Source: Hydractinia symbiolongicarpus
Lineage: Eukaryota; Cnidaria; Hydrozoa; Anthoathecata; Hydractiniidae
Length of the DNA: 64,000 nucleotides
Direction: 5' to 3'
Assembly: GCF_029227915.1 (NCBI RefSeq)
Contig: NC_079885.1
Coordinates: 3,968,001-4,032,000 of the forward strand
Shown: piece after piece, positions 40,158-52,898 of the stretch
Layout of the letters: every line of letters starts with the position of its first letter
Position numbering within the stretch: position 1 is the first letter of the stretch
Translations under genes and position numbers: made by a program
Notes under the pieces: generated by a model
Seen by the model: the letters and a program-made list of their open reading frames with translations, nothing else
Databases searched by the model: none
Told to the model about the DNA's origin: nothing

Positions 40158-40710
40158 TTGGTAGAATATGTGACGCAACCGTTGTAGTTGAAACGGACTA
40201 ATACCGTTAGAAATTCATTGAAATGTACCTTCTAAAACTGTCTCTATTTCTTCAGCGCGCGATAACGGCTAGGATTCGACCGACAGTAAAAAATGACTTA
40301 TTTATCTAAATTTTTTAATGAAGCGCTCCTAACAGCGACCAGTGTAATCGCTGAGTTGCGGCAATCATGTCAAGGTAAGAAGAATGTTATTTCTTGGGTC
40401 CAATTGTCTCACTTATCACATTTATAAGGTCACAGTCCAAAATAAGTTCAATGAAGTCCCACAGTCAATCCTTTCACTGTTAAAAACGATTCAACCTAGT
40501 AAAATCAAAAAAATATCGCTAAATACATGTTGGTACGAATATGTGACGCAACCGTTGTAATTGAAACGGACTGACACCGTTAGAGAGTCAATGAAATGTA
40601 GTTTTTGAAACTGCTTCTCTTTTTTCAGGGCGGGCTAACGGCTAGGATTGGTCCTACAGTATGAAATGACTTATTTATCTAAATTTTTAAATGAAGTACT
40701 ACCACAGAGC

Positions 40711-43700
40711 CCAGTGAAATCGTTGAGTTCCGGCAATCATGTCAAATTAAGAAGAATTTTACATCTTGCAGTCCAATTGTCTCACTTATCAAATTTATAA
40801 GGTCACAGTCCAAGATCAGTTCAATTAAGTCCCACAGTCAATCGTTTCACTGTTAAAAGCGATACAACTTAGTAAAATCAGAAAAATATCGCTAAATACA
40901 TGTTGGTACGAATATGTGACGCAACCGTTGTAATTGAAACGGACTGATACCGTTAGAGAGTCAATAAAATGTAGTTTTTAAAACTGTTTCTCTTTCTTCA
41001 GTGCGGGCTAACGGGTAGGATTGGTCCCACAGTACAAAATTACTTATTTATCTAAACTTTTAAATAAAACGCTACCACAGCGCCCAGCGAAATCGGTAAA
41101 TTCCAGTAATCATGTCAAATTAAGAAGAATGTTCTTCCTTGGGTCCAATTGTCTCATTTATCACATTTATGGGGTCAAAGTCCAGTATTAGTTCAATTAA
41201 GTCCCACAGTCAATCCTTTCACTGTTAAAAGCGAAGCAACCTAGTAATATCCGAATACTATCGCTAAATACATGTTGGTACAAATATGTGACGCAACCGT
41301 TGTAACTCAAACGGATTTATACCGCCAGAAGGTCAATGAAATGTAGTCTTTCAAACTGTCCCTATTTATTCAGCGCGTGCTAACGGCCAGGATTGGTCCC
41401 ACAGTAAAAAATGACTTATTTTATCTAAATTTTTAAGAGAAGCGCTACCATTGGGCTGAGTGTATTCGCTGAATTGCAGCAATCATGTCAAATTAAGAAG
41501 AATTTTACATCTTGCAGTCCAATTGTCTCACTTATCAAATTTATAAGGTCACAGTCCAAGATCAGTTCAATTAAGTCCCACAGTCAATCGTTTCACTGTT
41601 AAAAGCGATACAACTTAGTAATATCGGAAAAAAATCACTAAATACATGTTGGTACGAATATGTGACTCAACCGTTGTAACTTAAATGGACTCATACCGTT
41701 AGAAATACATTGAAATGTACCTTTTAAAACTGTCTCTATTTCTTCAGCGTGCGATAACGGCTAGGATTCGACCGACAGTAAAAAATGACTTATTTATCTA
41801 AATTTTTTAATGAAGCGCTCCAAACAGCGAACAGTGTAATCGCTGAGTTGCGGCAATCATGTCAAATTAGGAAGAATGTCATTTCTTGGGGTCCCGTTGG
41901 CTCACTTATCACATTTATAAGGTCACAGTTCAGAATCACTTCAATTAAGTCCCACAGTCAATCGTTTCACTGTTAAAAGCGACACAACTTAGTAATATCG
42001 GAAAAAAATCACGAAATACATGTTGGTACAAATATGTGACGCAACCGTTGTAAGTCAAGCGGATTGACACCGTTAGAAAGTCAATGAAATGTAGTTTTTG
42101 AAAATGTTTCTATTTCTTCAACGCGCGTTAACGGCTAGGATTGGTCACGCAGTACAAAATGACTTATATATCTAAACTTTTAAATAAAACGCTACCACAG
42201 CGCCCAGCGAAATCGGTAAATTCCAGCAACCATGTCAAATTAAAAAGAATGTTATTCCTTGGGTCCAATTGTCTCATTTATCACATTTATGAGGTCAAAG
42301 TCCAAAATCAGTTCAATTAAGTCCCACACTCAATCCTTTCACTGTTAAAAGCGATGCTACCTAGTAAAATCAGAAAAATATCGCTAAATGTATGTTGGTA
42401 CGAATATGTGACGCAACGGTTGTAATTGAAACGGACTCATGCCGTTAGAAAGTCAATGAAATGTAGTTTTTAAAACTGTTTCTATTTCTTCAGCGCGCGC
42501 TAACGACTAGGATTGGTCCAACCGTAAAAAATGACTTATTTATCTATATTTTTAAATGAAGCGCTACCACAGCGCCCAGCGAAATCGGTAAATTCCGGCA
42601 ATCATGTCAAATTAAGAAGAATTTTATTCCTTGGGTCCAATTGTCTCATTTATCACATTTATAAGGTCACAGTCCAGAATCTCTTCAGTTAAGTCCCACA
42701 GCCATCGTTTTTCTGTTAAAAGCGATACAACTTAGTAATATCGAAACAAAATCACTAAATACACGTTGGTACGAATACGTGACGCAACCGTTGTAAGTTA
42801 AGGGCATTGACACCGTTAGAAAGTCAATGAAATGTAGTTTTTGAAACTGTCTCTATTTCTTCAGTCCGCGCTAACGGCTAGGATTGGTCCCACAGTAAAA
42901 AATGACTTATTTTATCTAAATTTTTAGGAGAAGCGCTACCATTGGGCCGAGTGTAATCGCTGAATTCCAGCAATCATGTCAAATTAAGAAGAATGTTATT
43001 CCTTGAAGTCCAATTGGCTCATTTATCACATTTATAAGGTCACAGTACAGAATCACTTCAATTAAGTCCCACAGTCAATCGTTTTACAGTCAAAAGAAAT
43101 ACAACTTAGTAATATCGGAAAAGAATCACTAAATACATGTTGGTACGAATACGTGACGCAACTGATGTAAGTTAAGCGGATTGACACCGTTAGAAAGTCA
43201 ATGAAATGTAGTTTTTGAAACTGTCTCTATTTCTTCAGTCCGCGCTAACGGCTTGGATTGGTCCCACAGTAAAAAATGACTTATTTTATCTAAATTTTTA
43301 GGAGAAGCGCTACCATTGGGCCGAGTGTAATCGCTGAATTCCAGCAATCATGTCAAATTAAGAAGAATGTTATTCCTTGAAGTCCAATTGGCTCATTTAT
43401 CACATTTATAAGGTCACAGTACAGAATCACTTCAATTAAGTCCCACAGTCAATCGTTTTACAGTCAAAAGAAATACAACTTAGTAATATCGGAGAAGAAT
43501 CACTAAATACATGTTGGTACGAATACGTGACGCAACCGTTGTAAGTTAAGCGGATTGACACCGTTAGAAAGTCAATGAAATGTAGTTTTTGAAACTGTCT
43601 CTATTTCTTCAGTCCGCGCTAACGGCTAGGATTGGTCCCACAATAAAAAATGACTTATTTTATCTAAATTATTAGGAGAAGCGCTACCATTGGGCCGAGT

Positions 43701-44758
43701 GTAATCGCTGAATTGCAGCAATCATGTCAAATTAAGAAGAATGTTATTCCTTGGAATCCAATTGGCTCATTTATCACATTTATAAGGTCACAGTCCATGA
43801 TCACTTCAATTAAGTCCACAGTCAATCGTTTCACTGTCAAAAGCAATACAACTTAGTAATATCGGAAAAAATTCACTAAATACATGTTGGTACAAATATG
43901 TGACGCAACCGTTGTAAGTCAAGCGGATTGACACCGTTAGAAAGTCAATGAAATGTAGTTTCTGAAAATGTTTCTATTTCTTCAACGCGCGCTAACGGCT
44001 AGGATTGGTCCCACCGTAAAAAATGACTTATTTATCTAAATTTTGAAGTGAATCCCTACCACAGAGCCCAGTGTAATCGTTGAGTTCCGGCAATCATGTC
44101 AAATTAAGAAGAATTTTACATCTTGCAGTCCAATTGTCTCACTTATCAAATTTATAAGGTCACAGTCCAAGATCAGTTCAATTAAGTCCCACAGTCAATC
44201 GTTTCACTGTTAAAAGCGATACAACTTAGAAAAATCAGAAAAATATCGCTAAATACATGTTGGTACGAATATGTGACGCAACCGTTGTAATTGAAACGGA
44301 CTGATACCGTTAGAGAGTCAATAAAATGTAGTTTTTAAAACTGTTTCTCTTTCTTCAGTGCGGGCTAACGGGTAGGATTGGTCCCACAGTACAAAATTAC
44401 TTATTTATCTAAACTTTTAAATAAAACGCTACCACAGCGCCCAGCGAAATCGGTAAATTCCAGTAATCATGTCAAATTAAGAAGAATGTTCTTCCTTGGG
44501 TCCAATTGTCTCATTTATCACATTTATGAGGTCAAAGTCCAGTATTAGTTCAATTAAGTCCCACAGTCAATCCTTTCACTGTTAAAAGCGATGCAACCTA
44601 GTAATATCCGAATACTATCGCTAAATACATGTTGGTACAAATATGTGACGCAACCGTTGTAACTCAAACGGATTTATACCGCCAGAAGGTCAATGAAATT
44701 TAGTCTTTCAAACTGTCCCTATTTATTCAGCGCGTGCTAACGGCCAGGATTGGTCCCA
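40711..44758 (-). repeat. Nine-monomer-spaced duplicate segments (3,358-bp offset)
   Basis: About 40711-41400 matches about 44069-44758. Shared private markers are GAAGAATTTTACATCTTGCAG, 'gggtaggattgg', 'gttcttccttggg' and 'ccgccagaaggtcaatg'. The sequence between the two is not a copy of either flank, so this is either a dispersed duplication or the ends of an older higher-order unit. Confidence 0.7.
42800..43710 (-). repeat. Three adjacent near-identical monomers (374-bp step)
   Basis: CTCTATTTCT followed by TCAGTCCGCG occurs at 42851, 43225 and 43599, a step of exactly 374 bp. Private variants 'tttttaggagaagc' and 'gttttacagtcaaaag' are shared, the former in changed form in the third copy. 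This is simple single-monomer amplification, unlike the multi-monomer blocks elsewhere. Confidence 0.8.
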
Positions 44759-47700
44759 CAGTAAAAAATGACTTATTTTATATAATTTTTTAAGTGAAGC
44801 GCTACCATAAGGCCGAGTGTAATCGCTGAATTCCAGCAATCATGTCAAATTAAGAAGAATGTTATTCCTTGAAGTCCAATTGGCTCATTTATCACATTTA
44901 TAAGGTCACAGTGCAGAATCACTTCAATTAAGCCCCACAGTCAATCGTTTCACTGTCAAAAGAAATACAACTTAGTAATATCGGAAAAAAATCACTAAAT
45001 ACATGTTAGTACGAATACGTGACGCAACTGTTTTAAGTTAAGCGGATTGACACTGTTAGAAAGTCAATGAAATGTAGTTTTTGAAACTGTCTCTATTTCT
45101 TCAGCCCGCTCTAACGGCTAGGATTGCTCCCACAGTAAAAAATGACTTATTTTATCTAAATTTTTAAGAGAAGCGCTACCATTGGGCCGAGTGTATTCGC
45201 TGAATTGCAGCAATCATGTCAAATTAAGAAGAATGTTATTCCTTGGAATCCAATTGGCTCATTTATCACATTTATAAGGTCACCGTCCAGAATCACTTCA
45301 ATTAAGTCCCACAGACAATCGTTTTACTGTTAAAAGCGATACAACTTAGTAATATCGGAAAAAGATCACTAAATACATGTTGGTAGAATATGTGACGCAA
45401 CCGTTGTAGTTGAAACGGACTAATACCGTTAGAAAGTCAATGAAATGTAGTATTTGAAACTGTCTCTATTTCTTCAGCGCGCGCTAACGGCTAGGATTGG
45501 TCCCACAGTAAAAAATGACTTATTTTATCTAAATTTTTAAGTGAAGCGCCACCATTGGGCCGAGTGTAATCGCTGAATTGCAGCAATCATATTAAATTAA
45601 GAAGAATGTTATTCCTTGGAGTCCAATTGGCTCATTTATCACATTTATACGGTCGTAGTCCAGAATCACTTCAATTAAGTCCCACAGACAATCGTTTCAC
45701 TGTTAAAAGCGATACAACTTAGTAATATCGGAACAAAATCACTAAATACATGTTGGTACGAATATGTGAATTTACCGTTGTAACTCAAATGGACTTATAC
45801 CGTTAGAAATTCATTGAAATGTACCTTCTAAAACTGTCTCTATTTCTTCAGCGCGCGATAACGGCTAGGATTCGACCGACAGTAAGAAATGACTTATTTA
45901 TCTAAATTTTTTAATGAAGCGCTCCAAACAGCGACCAGTGTAATCGCTGAGTTGCGGCAATCATGTCAAATTAAGAAGAATGTCATTTATTGGGGTCCCG
46001 TTGGCTCACTTATCACATTTATAAGGTCACAGTTCAGAATCACTTCAATTAAGTCCCACAGTCAATCGTTTCACTGTTAAATACGATGCAACCTAGTAAA
46101 ATCAGAAAAATATTGCTAAATACATGTTCGTACAAATATGTGACGCTACCGTTGTAATGAAATGTAGTTTCTGAAAATGTTTCTATTTCTTCAACGCGCG
46201 CTAACGGCTAGGATTGGTCCCACCGTAAAAAATGACTTATTTATCTAAATTTTGAAGTGAATCCCTACCACAGGGCCCAGCGAAATCGGTAAATTCCAGC
46301 AATCATGTCAAATTAAAAAGAATGTTATTCCTTGGGTCCAATTGTCTCATTTATCACATTTATGAGGTCAAAGTTCAAAATCAGTTCAATTAAGTCCCAC
46401 AGTCAATCCTTTCACTGTTAAAAGCGATGCAACCTAGTAAAATCAGAAAAATATCGCTTAATGCATGTTGGTACGAATATGTGACGCAACCGTTGTAATT
46501 GAAACGGACTGATGCCGTTAGAAAGTCAATGAAATGTAGTTTTTAAAGCTGTCTCTCTTTCTTAAGCGCGCGCTAACGTCTGGGATTGGTCCAACCGTAA
46601 AAAATGACTTATTTATCTAAATTTTTAAATGAAGCGCTACCACAGCGCCCAGCGAAACGGCAAATTCCAGCAAACATGTCAAATTAAAAAGAATTTTATT
46701 CCTTGGGTACGATTGTCTCATATATTACATTTATAAGGTTACAGTCCAGAATCACTTCAATTAAGTCCCACAGTCAATCGTTTTACTGTTAAAAGCGATA
46801 CAACTTAGTTATATCGGAAAAAAATCACTAAATACATGTTGGTACGAATATGTGACGCAACCGTTGTAAGTCAAGCGGATTGACACCGTTAGAAAGTCAA
46901 TGAAATGTAGTTTTTAAAAATGTTTCTATTTCTCCAGCGCGGGCTAGCGGCTAGGATTGGTCCCACAGTAAAAAATGACTTATTATTTCTAAATTTTTAA
47001 GTGAAGCGCTACCATTGGGCCGAGTGTAATCGCTGAATTGCAGCAATCACGTCAAATTAAGAAGAATGTTATTCCTTGGAGTCCAATTGGCTCATTTATC
47101 ACATTTATACGGTCGCAGTCCAGAATCACTTCAATTAAGTCCCACAGTCAATCGTTTCACTGTCAAAAGCAATAGAACTTAGTAATAATGGAAAAAAATC
47201 ACTAAATACATTTTGGTACGAATATGTGACGCAACCGTTGTAGTTGAAACGGACTAATACCATTAGAAAGTCAATGAAATGTAGTATTTGAAACTGTCTC
47301 TATTTCTTCAGCGCGGGCTAACGGCTAGGATTCGTCCCACAGTACAAAATGACTTATATATCTAAACTTTTAAATAAAAAGCTACCACAGCGCCCAGCGA
47401 AATCGGTAAATTCCAGCAATCATGTCAAATTAAAAAGAATGTTATTCCTTGGGTCCAATTGTCTCATTTATCACATTTATGATGTCAAGGTCCAAAATCA
47501 GTTCAATTAAGTCCCACAGTCAATCCTTTCACTGTGAAAAGCGATGCAACCTAGTAAAATCAAAAAAATATCGCTAAATGCATGTTGGTACAAATGTGTG
47601 ACGCTACCGTTGTAATTGAAACGGACTGATGCCGTTAAAAAGTCAATGAAATGTAGTTTTTAAAACTGCCTCTCTTTCTTCAGCGCGCGCTAACGTCTAG

Positions 47701-50700
47701 GATTGGTCCAACCGTAAAAAATGACTTATTTATCTAAATTTTTAAATGAAGCGCTACAACAGCGCCTAGCGAAATCAGTAAATTCCAGCAATCATTTCAA
47801 AATAAGACGAATGTTATTTCTTGGGTCCAATTGTCTCATTTATCACATTTTTGAGGTCAAAGTCCGAATCAGTTCAATTAAGTCCCACAGTCAATCCTTT
47901 CACTGTTAAAAGCGAAGCAACCTAGTAAAATCAGAAAAATATCGCTAAATGCATGTTGGTACGAATATGTGACGCAACCGTTGTAATTGAAACGGACTGA
48001 TGCCGTTAGAAAGTCAATGAAATGTAGTTTTTAAAACTGTCTCTCTTTCTTCAGCGCGCGCTAACGTCTAGGATTGGTCCAACCGTAAAAAATGACTTAT
48101 CTATCTAAATTTTTAAATGAAGCGCTACCACAGCGCCTAGCGAAATCGGTAAATTCCAGCAATCATGTCAAATTAAAAAGAATTTTATTCCTTGGGTACA
48201 ATTGTCACATTTATCACATTTATAAGGTCACAGTCCAGAATCACTTCAATTAAGTCCCACAGTCAATCGTTTTACTGTTAAAAGCGATACAACTTAGTGA
48301 TATCGGAAAAAAATCACTAAATACATGTTGGTACGAATATGTGACGCAACCGTTGTAAGTCAAGCGGATTGACACTGTTAGAAAGTCAATGAAATGTAGT
48401 TTTTAAAAATGTTTCTATTTCTTCATCGCGCGCTAACGGCTAGGATTGGTTCCACAGTTCAAAATGACTTATTTATCTAAACTATTTTATAAAACGCTAC
48501 TACAGCGCCCATCGAAATCGGTGAATTCCAGCAATCATGTCAAATTAAGACGAATGTTATTCCTTGTGTCCAATTCTCTCATTTATCACATTTATGAGGT
48601 CAAAGTCCAAAATCAGTTCAATTAAGTCCCAGACTCAATCCTTTCACTGTTAAAAGCGATGCTACCTAGTAATATCGGAAAAAAATCACTAAATACACGT
48701 TGGTACGAATACGTGACGCAACCGTTGTAAGTTAAGCGGATTGACCCCGTTAGAAAGTCAATGAAATGTAGTTTTTAAAAATGTTTCTATTTCTTCATCG
48801 CGCGCTAACGGCTAGGATTGGTTCCACAGTTCAAAATGACTTATTTTATCTAAATTTTTAGGAGAAGCGATACCATTGGGCCGAGTGTAATCGCTGAATT
48901 CCAGCAATAATGTCAAATTAAGAAAAATGTTATTCCTTGAAGTCCAATTGGCTCATTTATCACATTCATAAGGTCACAGTACAGAATCACTTCAATTAAG
49001 TCCCACAGTCAATCGTTTCACTGTCAAAAGCAATACAACTTAGTAATATCGGAAAAAAATCACTAAATACATGTTGGTACAAATATGTGACGCAACCGTT
49101 GTAAGTTAAGCGGATTGACACCGTTAGAAAGTCAATGAAATGTAGTTTTTGAAACTGTCTCTATTTCTTCAGTCCGCGCTAACGGCTAGGATTGGTCCCA
49201 CAGTAAAAAATGCCTTTTTTTATCTAAATTTTTAAGAGAAGCGCTACCATTGGGCCGAGTGTAATAGCTGAATTGCAGCAATCATGTCAAATAAAGAAGA
49301 ATGTTATTCCTTGGAATCCAAATGGCTCATTTATCACATTTATAAGGTCACAGTCCATGATCAATTCAATTAAGTCCACAGTCAATCGTTTCACTGTCAA
49401 AAGCAATACAACTTAGTAATATCGGAAAAAATTCACTAAATACATGTTGGTACAAACATGTGACGCAACCGTTGTAAGTCAAGCGGATTGACACCGTTAG
49501 AAAGTCAATGAAATGTAGTTTCTGAAAATGTTTCTATTTCTTCAACGCGCGCTAACGGCTAGGATTGGTCCCACCGTAAAAAATGACTTAATTACCTAAA
49601 TTTTGAAGTGAATCCCTACCACAGGGCCCAGCGAAATCGGTAAATTCCAGCAATCATGTCAAATTAAAAAGAATGTTATTCCTTGGGTCCAATTGTCTCA
49701 TGTATCACATTTATGAGGTCAAAGTCCAAAATCAGTTCAATTAAGTCCCACAGTCAATCCTTTCACTGTCAAAAGCGATGCAACCTAGTAAAATCAGAAA
49801 AATATCGCTTAAGGCATGTTGGTACGAATATGTGACGTAACCGTTGTAATTGAAACGGACTGATGCCGTTAGAAAGTCAATGAAATGTAGTTTTTAAAAA
49901 TGTTTCTATTTCTTCAGCGCGGGCTAACGGCTAGGATTGGTCCCACAGTAAAAAATGACTTATTTTTTCTAAATTTTTAAGTGAAGCGCTACCATTGGGC
50001 CGAGTGTAATCGCTGAATTGCAGCAATCACGTCAAATTAAGAAGAATGTTATTCCTTGGAGTCCAATTCGCTCATTTATCACATTTATACGGTCGCAGTC
50101 CAGAATCACTTCAATTAAGTCCCACAGTCAATCGTTTCACTGTCAAAAGCAATAGAACTTAGTAATAATGGAAAAAAATCACTAAATACATGTTGGTACG
50201 AATATGTGACGCAACCGTTGTAGTTGAAACGGACTAATACCATTAGAAAGTCAATGAAATGTAGTATTTGAAACTGTCTCTATTTCTTCAGCGCGGGCTA
50301 ACGGCTAGGATTGGTCCCACAGTAACAAAAAATGACTTATTTTTTCTAAATTTTTAAGTGAAGCGCTACCATTGGGCCGAGTGTAATCGCTGAATTGCAG
50401 CAATCACGTCAAATTAAGAAGAATGTTATTCCTTGGAGTCCAATTGGCTCATTTATCACATTTATACGGTCGCAGACCAGAATCACTTCAATTAAGTCCC
50501 ACAGTCAATCGTTTCACTGTTAAAGACGATACAACTAAGTAATATCGGAAAAAAATCACTAAATACATGTTGGTACGAATATGTGACTCAACCGTTGTAA
50601 CTCAAATGGACTCAAACCGTTAGAAATTCATTGAAATGTACCTTCTAAAACTGTCTCTATTTCTTCAGCGCGCGATAACGGCTAGGATTCGTCCCACAGT

Positions 50701-51280
50701 ACAAAATGACTTATATATCTAAACTTTTAAATAAAAAGCTACCACAGCGCCCAGCGAAATCGGTAAATTCCAGCAATCATGTCAAATTAAAAAGAATGTT
50801 ATTCCTTGGGTCCAATTGTCTCATTTATCACATTTATGATGTCAAGGTCCAAAATCAGTTCAATTAAGTCCCACAGTCAATCCTTTCACTGTTAAAAGCG
50901 ATGCAACCTAGTAAAATCAAAAAAATATCGCTAAATGCATGTTGGTACAAATGTGTGACGCAAGCGTTGTAATTGAAACGGACTGATGCCGTTAAAAAGT
51001 CAATGAAATGTAGTTTTTAAAACTGCCTCTCTTTCTTCAGCGCGCGCTAACGTCTAGGATTGGTCCAACCGTAAAAAATGACTTATTTATCTAAATTTTT
51101 AAATGAAGCGCTACAACAGCGCCTAGCAAAATCAGCAAATTCCAGCAATCATTTCAAAATAAGACGAATGTTATTTCTTGGGTCCAATTGTCTCATTTAT
51201 CACATTTTTGAGGTCAAAGTCCAAAATCAGTTCAATTAAGTCCCACAGTCAATCCTTTCACTGTTAAAAGCGAAGCAACC

Positions 51281-51282
51281 TA
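51281..51282. other. Target-site duplication, left TA
   Basis: The satellite reads GCAACCTA up to this point and the transposon starts CAATACTGG. The uninterrupted site elsewhere (for example near 47920) reads GCAACCTAGTAAAATCAG with a single TA. Confidence 0.85.
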
Positions 51283-51310
51283 CAATACTGGCCAAAACTA
51301 TTGGAATTTA
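51283..51310 (+). repeat. Left terminal inverted repeat
   Basis: It begins CAATACTGGCCAAAACTATT and continues GGAATTTA. Aligned with the reverse complement of the right end it shares CAAT-CTGGCCAA and TGGAATT, roughly 28 bp at about 80% identity. Copies of this end also start every internal 808-bp unit, where they are preceded by GA instead of TA. Confidence 0.8.
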
Positions 51311-51470
51311 GCTGTCCTTCCCCCCCTACCCCCATACACAATGTTGATTTGTGTTAAATTTTGAGCATTCAAGGAACAGCCAAAGCCAAAGTCAACACTG
51401 TTTAAGGGGGGGAGGGGACAGGTTTCTTCAGTCCAACAAGAAGGAATTCCATTATATATTGGACAGGATT
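51283..51470. repeat. 188-bp foldback (MITE-like) segment at the head of each 808-bp unit
   Basis: The segment is an imperfect inverted repeat along most of its length. The ends pair (CAATACTGGCC with GGACAGGATT), CCTTCCCCCCC near 51313-51325 pairs with GGGGGGGAGGGG near 51405-51420, and ACAATGTTGATTT pairs with AAAGTCAACACTGT. The middle around AGCATTCAAGG would be the loop. It recurs at 52091, 52899, 53707, 54515 and 55323. It looks like a small foldback element fixed into a larger repeating unit. Confidence 0.7.
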
Positions 51471-51716
51471 TTCTGAGAGAAATATGAATTATATACAGTT
51501 CAGTAGGGGGTGTACATTTTCAAAATAAGACATCTACCAAGCACAGAGCTACCACAGCACATCAGCCAGCCTTGTTGGCCACCATTTTTTGATCTTAAAC
51601 ATGTGCAGCCTCTTTTTCAAAATCGCAGCCTCATTTCCATGTCAAAATGTAAACAAACCAAAAAAACAGGCTGGCTGCACCAAAAACACATATAAAAATC
51701 TACTTTTTATTATTTG

Positions 51717-52004
51717 ACGGTTCACGCCCGTGAACCGTTGAATTATAAAAAAGAATTATCAAATATATTTTCTATAATTTTGACGGTTCACGCCCGTGAA
51801 CCGTCAATTTCTAAAAAAGGTCGAATATAAGAAAGACATATAAAAATATAATTTTTATTATTTGACGGTTCATGCTCGTGAACAGTCAATTTCTAAAAAA
51901 GAATTATTGAATATACTTCTTTAAAATTTCACGATTGACGCCCGTGAACCGTCGAATATAAGAAATAATACTGTTTATATGGTGACAGTCCATGTCTGTG
52001 AAAA
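51717..52004. repeat. Cluster of five palindromes, first copy (recurs in each 808-bp unit)
   Basis: The first (51717-51738) is a perfect inverted repeat with 10-nt arms ACGGTTCACG and CGTGAACCGT around CC. The second (51780-51807) has perfect 13-nt arms starting TTGACGG around the same CC. The third (51864-51887) and fourth (51931-51953) are imperfect, and the fifth (51984-52004, GACAGTCCATGTCTGTGAA) is decayed. Starts are about 53-82 bp apart, which suggests an old sub-repeat. The cluster recurs at +808, +1616, +2424 and +3232. These are possible protein-binding or cruciform sites, but no function is shown. Confidence 0.85.
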
Positions 52005-52090
52005 AGATATATACAGACCAAAACATAAAAATAAGATTTTGTGTTAATACCTTCAAAAAAAACTAAGTCTCAACAGCAAGAATATGCAGA

Positions 52091-52898
52091 CAATACTGGC
52101 CAAAACTATTGGAATTTAGCTGTCCTTCCCCCCCTACCCCTATACACAATGTTGATTTGTGTTAAATTTTGAGCATTCAAGGAACAGCCAAAGCCAAAGT
52201 CAACACTGTTTAAGGGGGGGAGGGGGCAGGTTTCTTCAGTCCAACAAGAAGGAATTCCATTATATATTGGCCAGGATTTTCTGAGAGAAATATGAATTAT
52301 ATACAGTTCAGTAGGGGGTGTACATTTTCAAAATAAGACATCTACCAAGCACAGAGCTACCACAGCACATCAGCCAGCCTTGTTGGCCACCATTTTTTGA
52401 TCTGAAACATGTGCAGCCTCTTTTTCAAAATCGCAGCCTCATTTCCATGTCAAAATGTAAACAAACCAAAAAAACAGGCTGGCTGCACCAAAAACACATA
52501 TAAAAATCTACTTTTTATTATTTGACGGTTCACGCCCGTGAACCGTTGAATTTTAAAAAAGAATTATCAAATATATTTTCTATAATTTTGACGGTTCACG
52601 CCCGTGAACCGTCAATTTCTAAAAAAGGTCGAATATAAGAAAGACATATAAAAATATAATTTTTATTATTTGACGGTTCATGCTCGTGAACAGTCAATTT
52701 CTAAAAAAGAATTATTGAATATACTTCTTTAAAATTTCACGATTGACGCCCGTGAACCGTCGAATATAAGAAATAATACTGTTTATATGCTGACAGTCCA
52801 TGTCTGTGAAAAAGATATATACAGACCAAAACATAAAAATAAGATTTTGTGTTAATACCTTCAAAAAAAACTAAGTCTCAACAGCAAGAATATGCAGA
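52091..52898 (+). repeat. 808-bp tandem unit 2
   Basis: Same structure as unit 1. It carries CATCAGCCAGCC, the variant shared with units 1 and 4. Confidence 0.93.

Larger units (their letters stand above)
27086..51282 (-). repeat. 373-bp satellite DNA array, right arm, proximal part (about 65 monomers)
   Basis: The reverse complement of the left-arm satellite starts at 27086 and continues to 51282, where a transposon interrupts it. Typical minus-oriented landmarks repeat every 370-376 bp: AATTAAGTCCCACAGTCAATC, CACTAAATACATGTTGG, TGACGCAACCGTTGTAA, GTTAGAAAGTCAATG and GCGCTAACGGCTAGG. Monomers here are more varied than at 3.6-23 kb of the left arm and include variants with expanded tcccacag octamers. 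No gene or unrelated segment over 300 bases is visible. Confidence 0.97.
51283..52090 (+). repeat. 808-bp tandem unit 1
   Basis: The unit has the foldback segment (first 188 bp), a C-rich/G-rich part, a stretch with AACAGGCTGGCTGC, a palindrome cluster and an A-rich end with AAAAAAAACTAAGTC. It is the most different of the five full units, with about six private bases, such as ATCTTAAAC for ATCTGAAAC and GGACAGG for GGCCAGG. A 61-codon open frame in each unit has no recognisable content. Confidence 0.93.

Noticed and set aside
4098-48000. Open frames of 60-94 codons recurring in the 373-bp satellite on both strands
   Set aside because: They recur with the monomer period, start at different points, contain no recognisable domain and exist only in variants that happen to lose a stop. 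The same peptide-like string in many copies reflects DNA copying, not selection on protein.
51717-51807. Rho-independent type terminators or small-RNA hairpins
   Set aside because: The palindromes have only a 2-base centre, lack a T-run placed as in bacterial terminators and lie in eukaryotic repeat DNA. No precursor-like stem with a loop is present.
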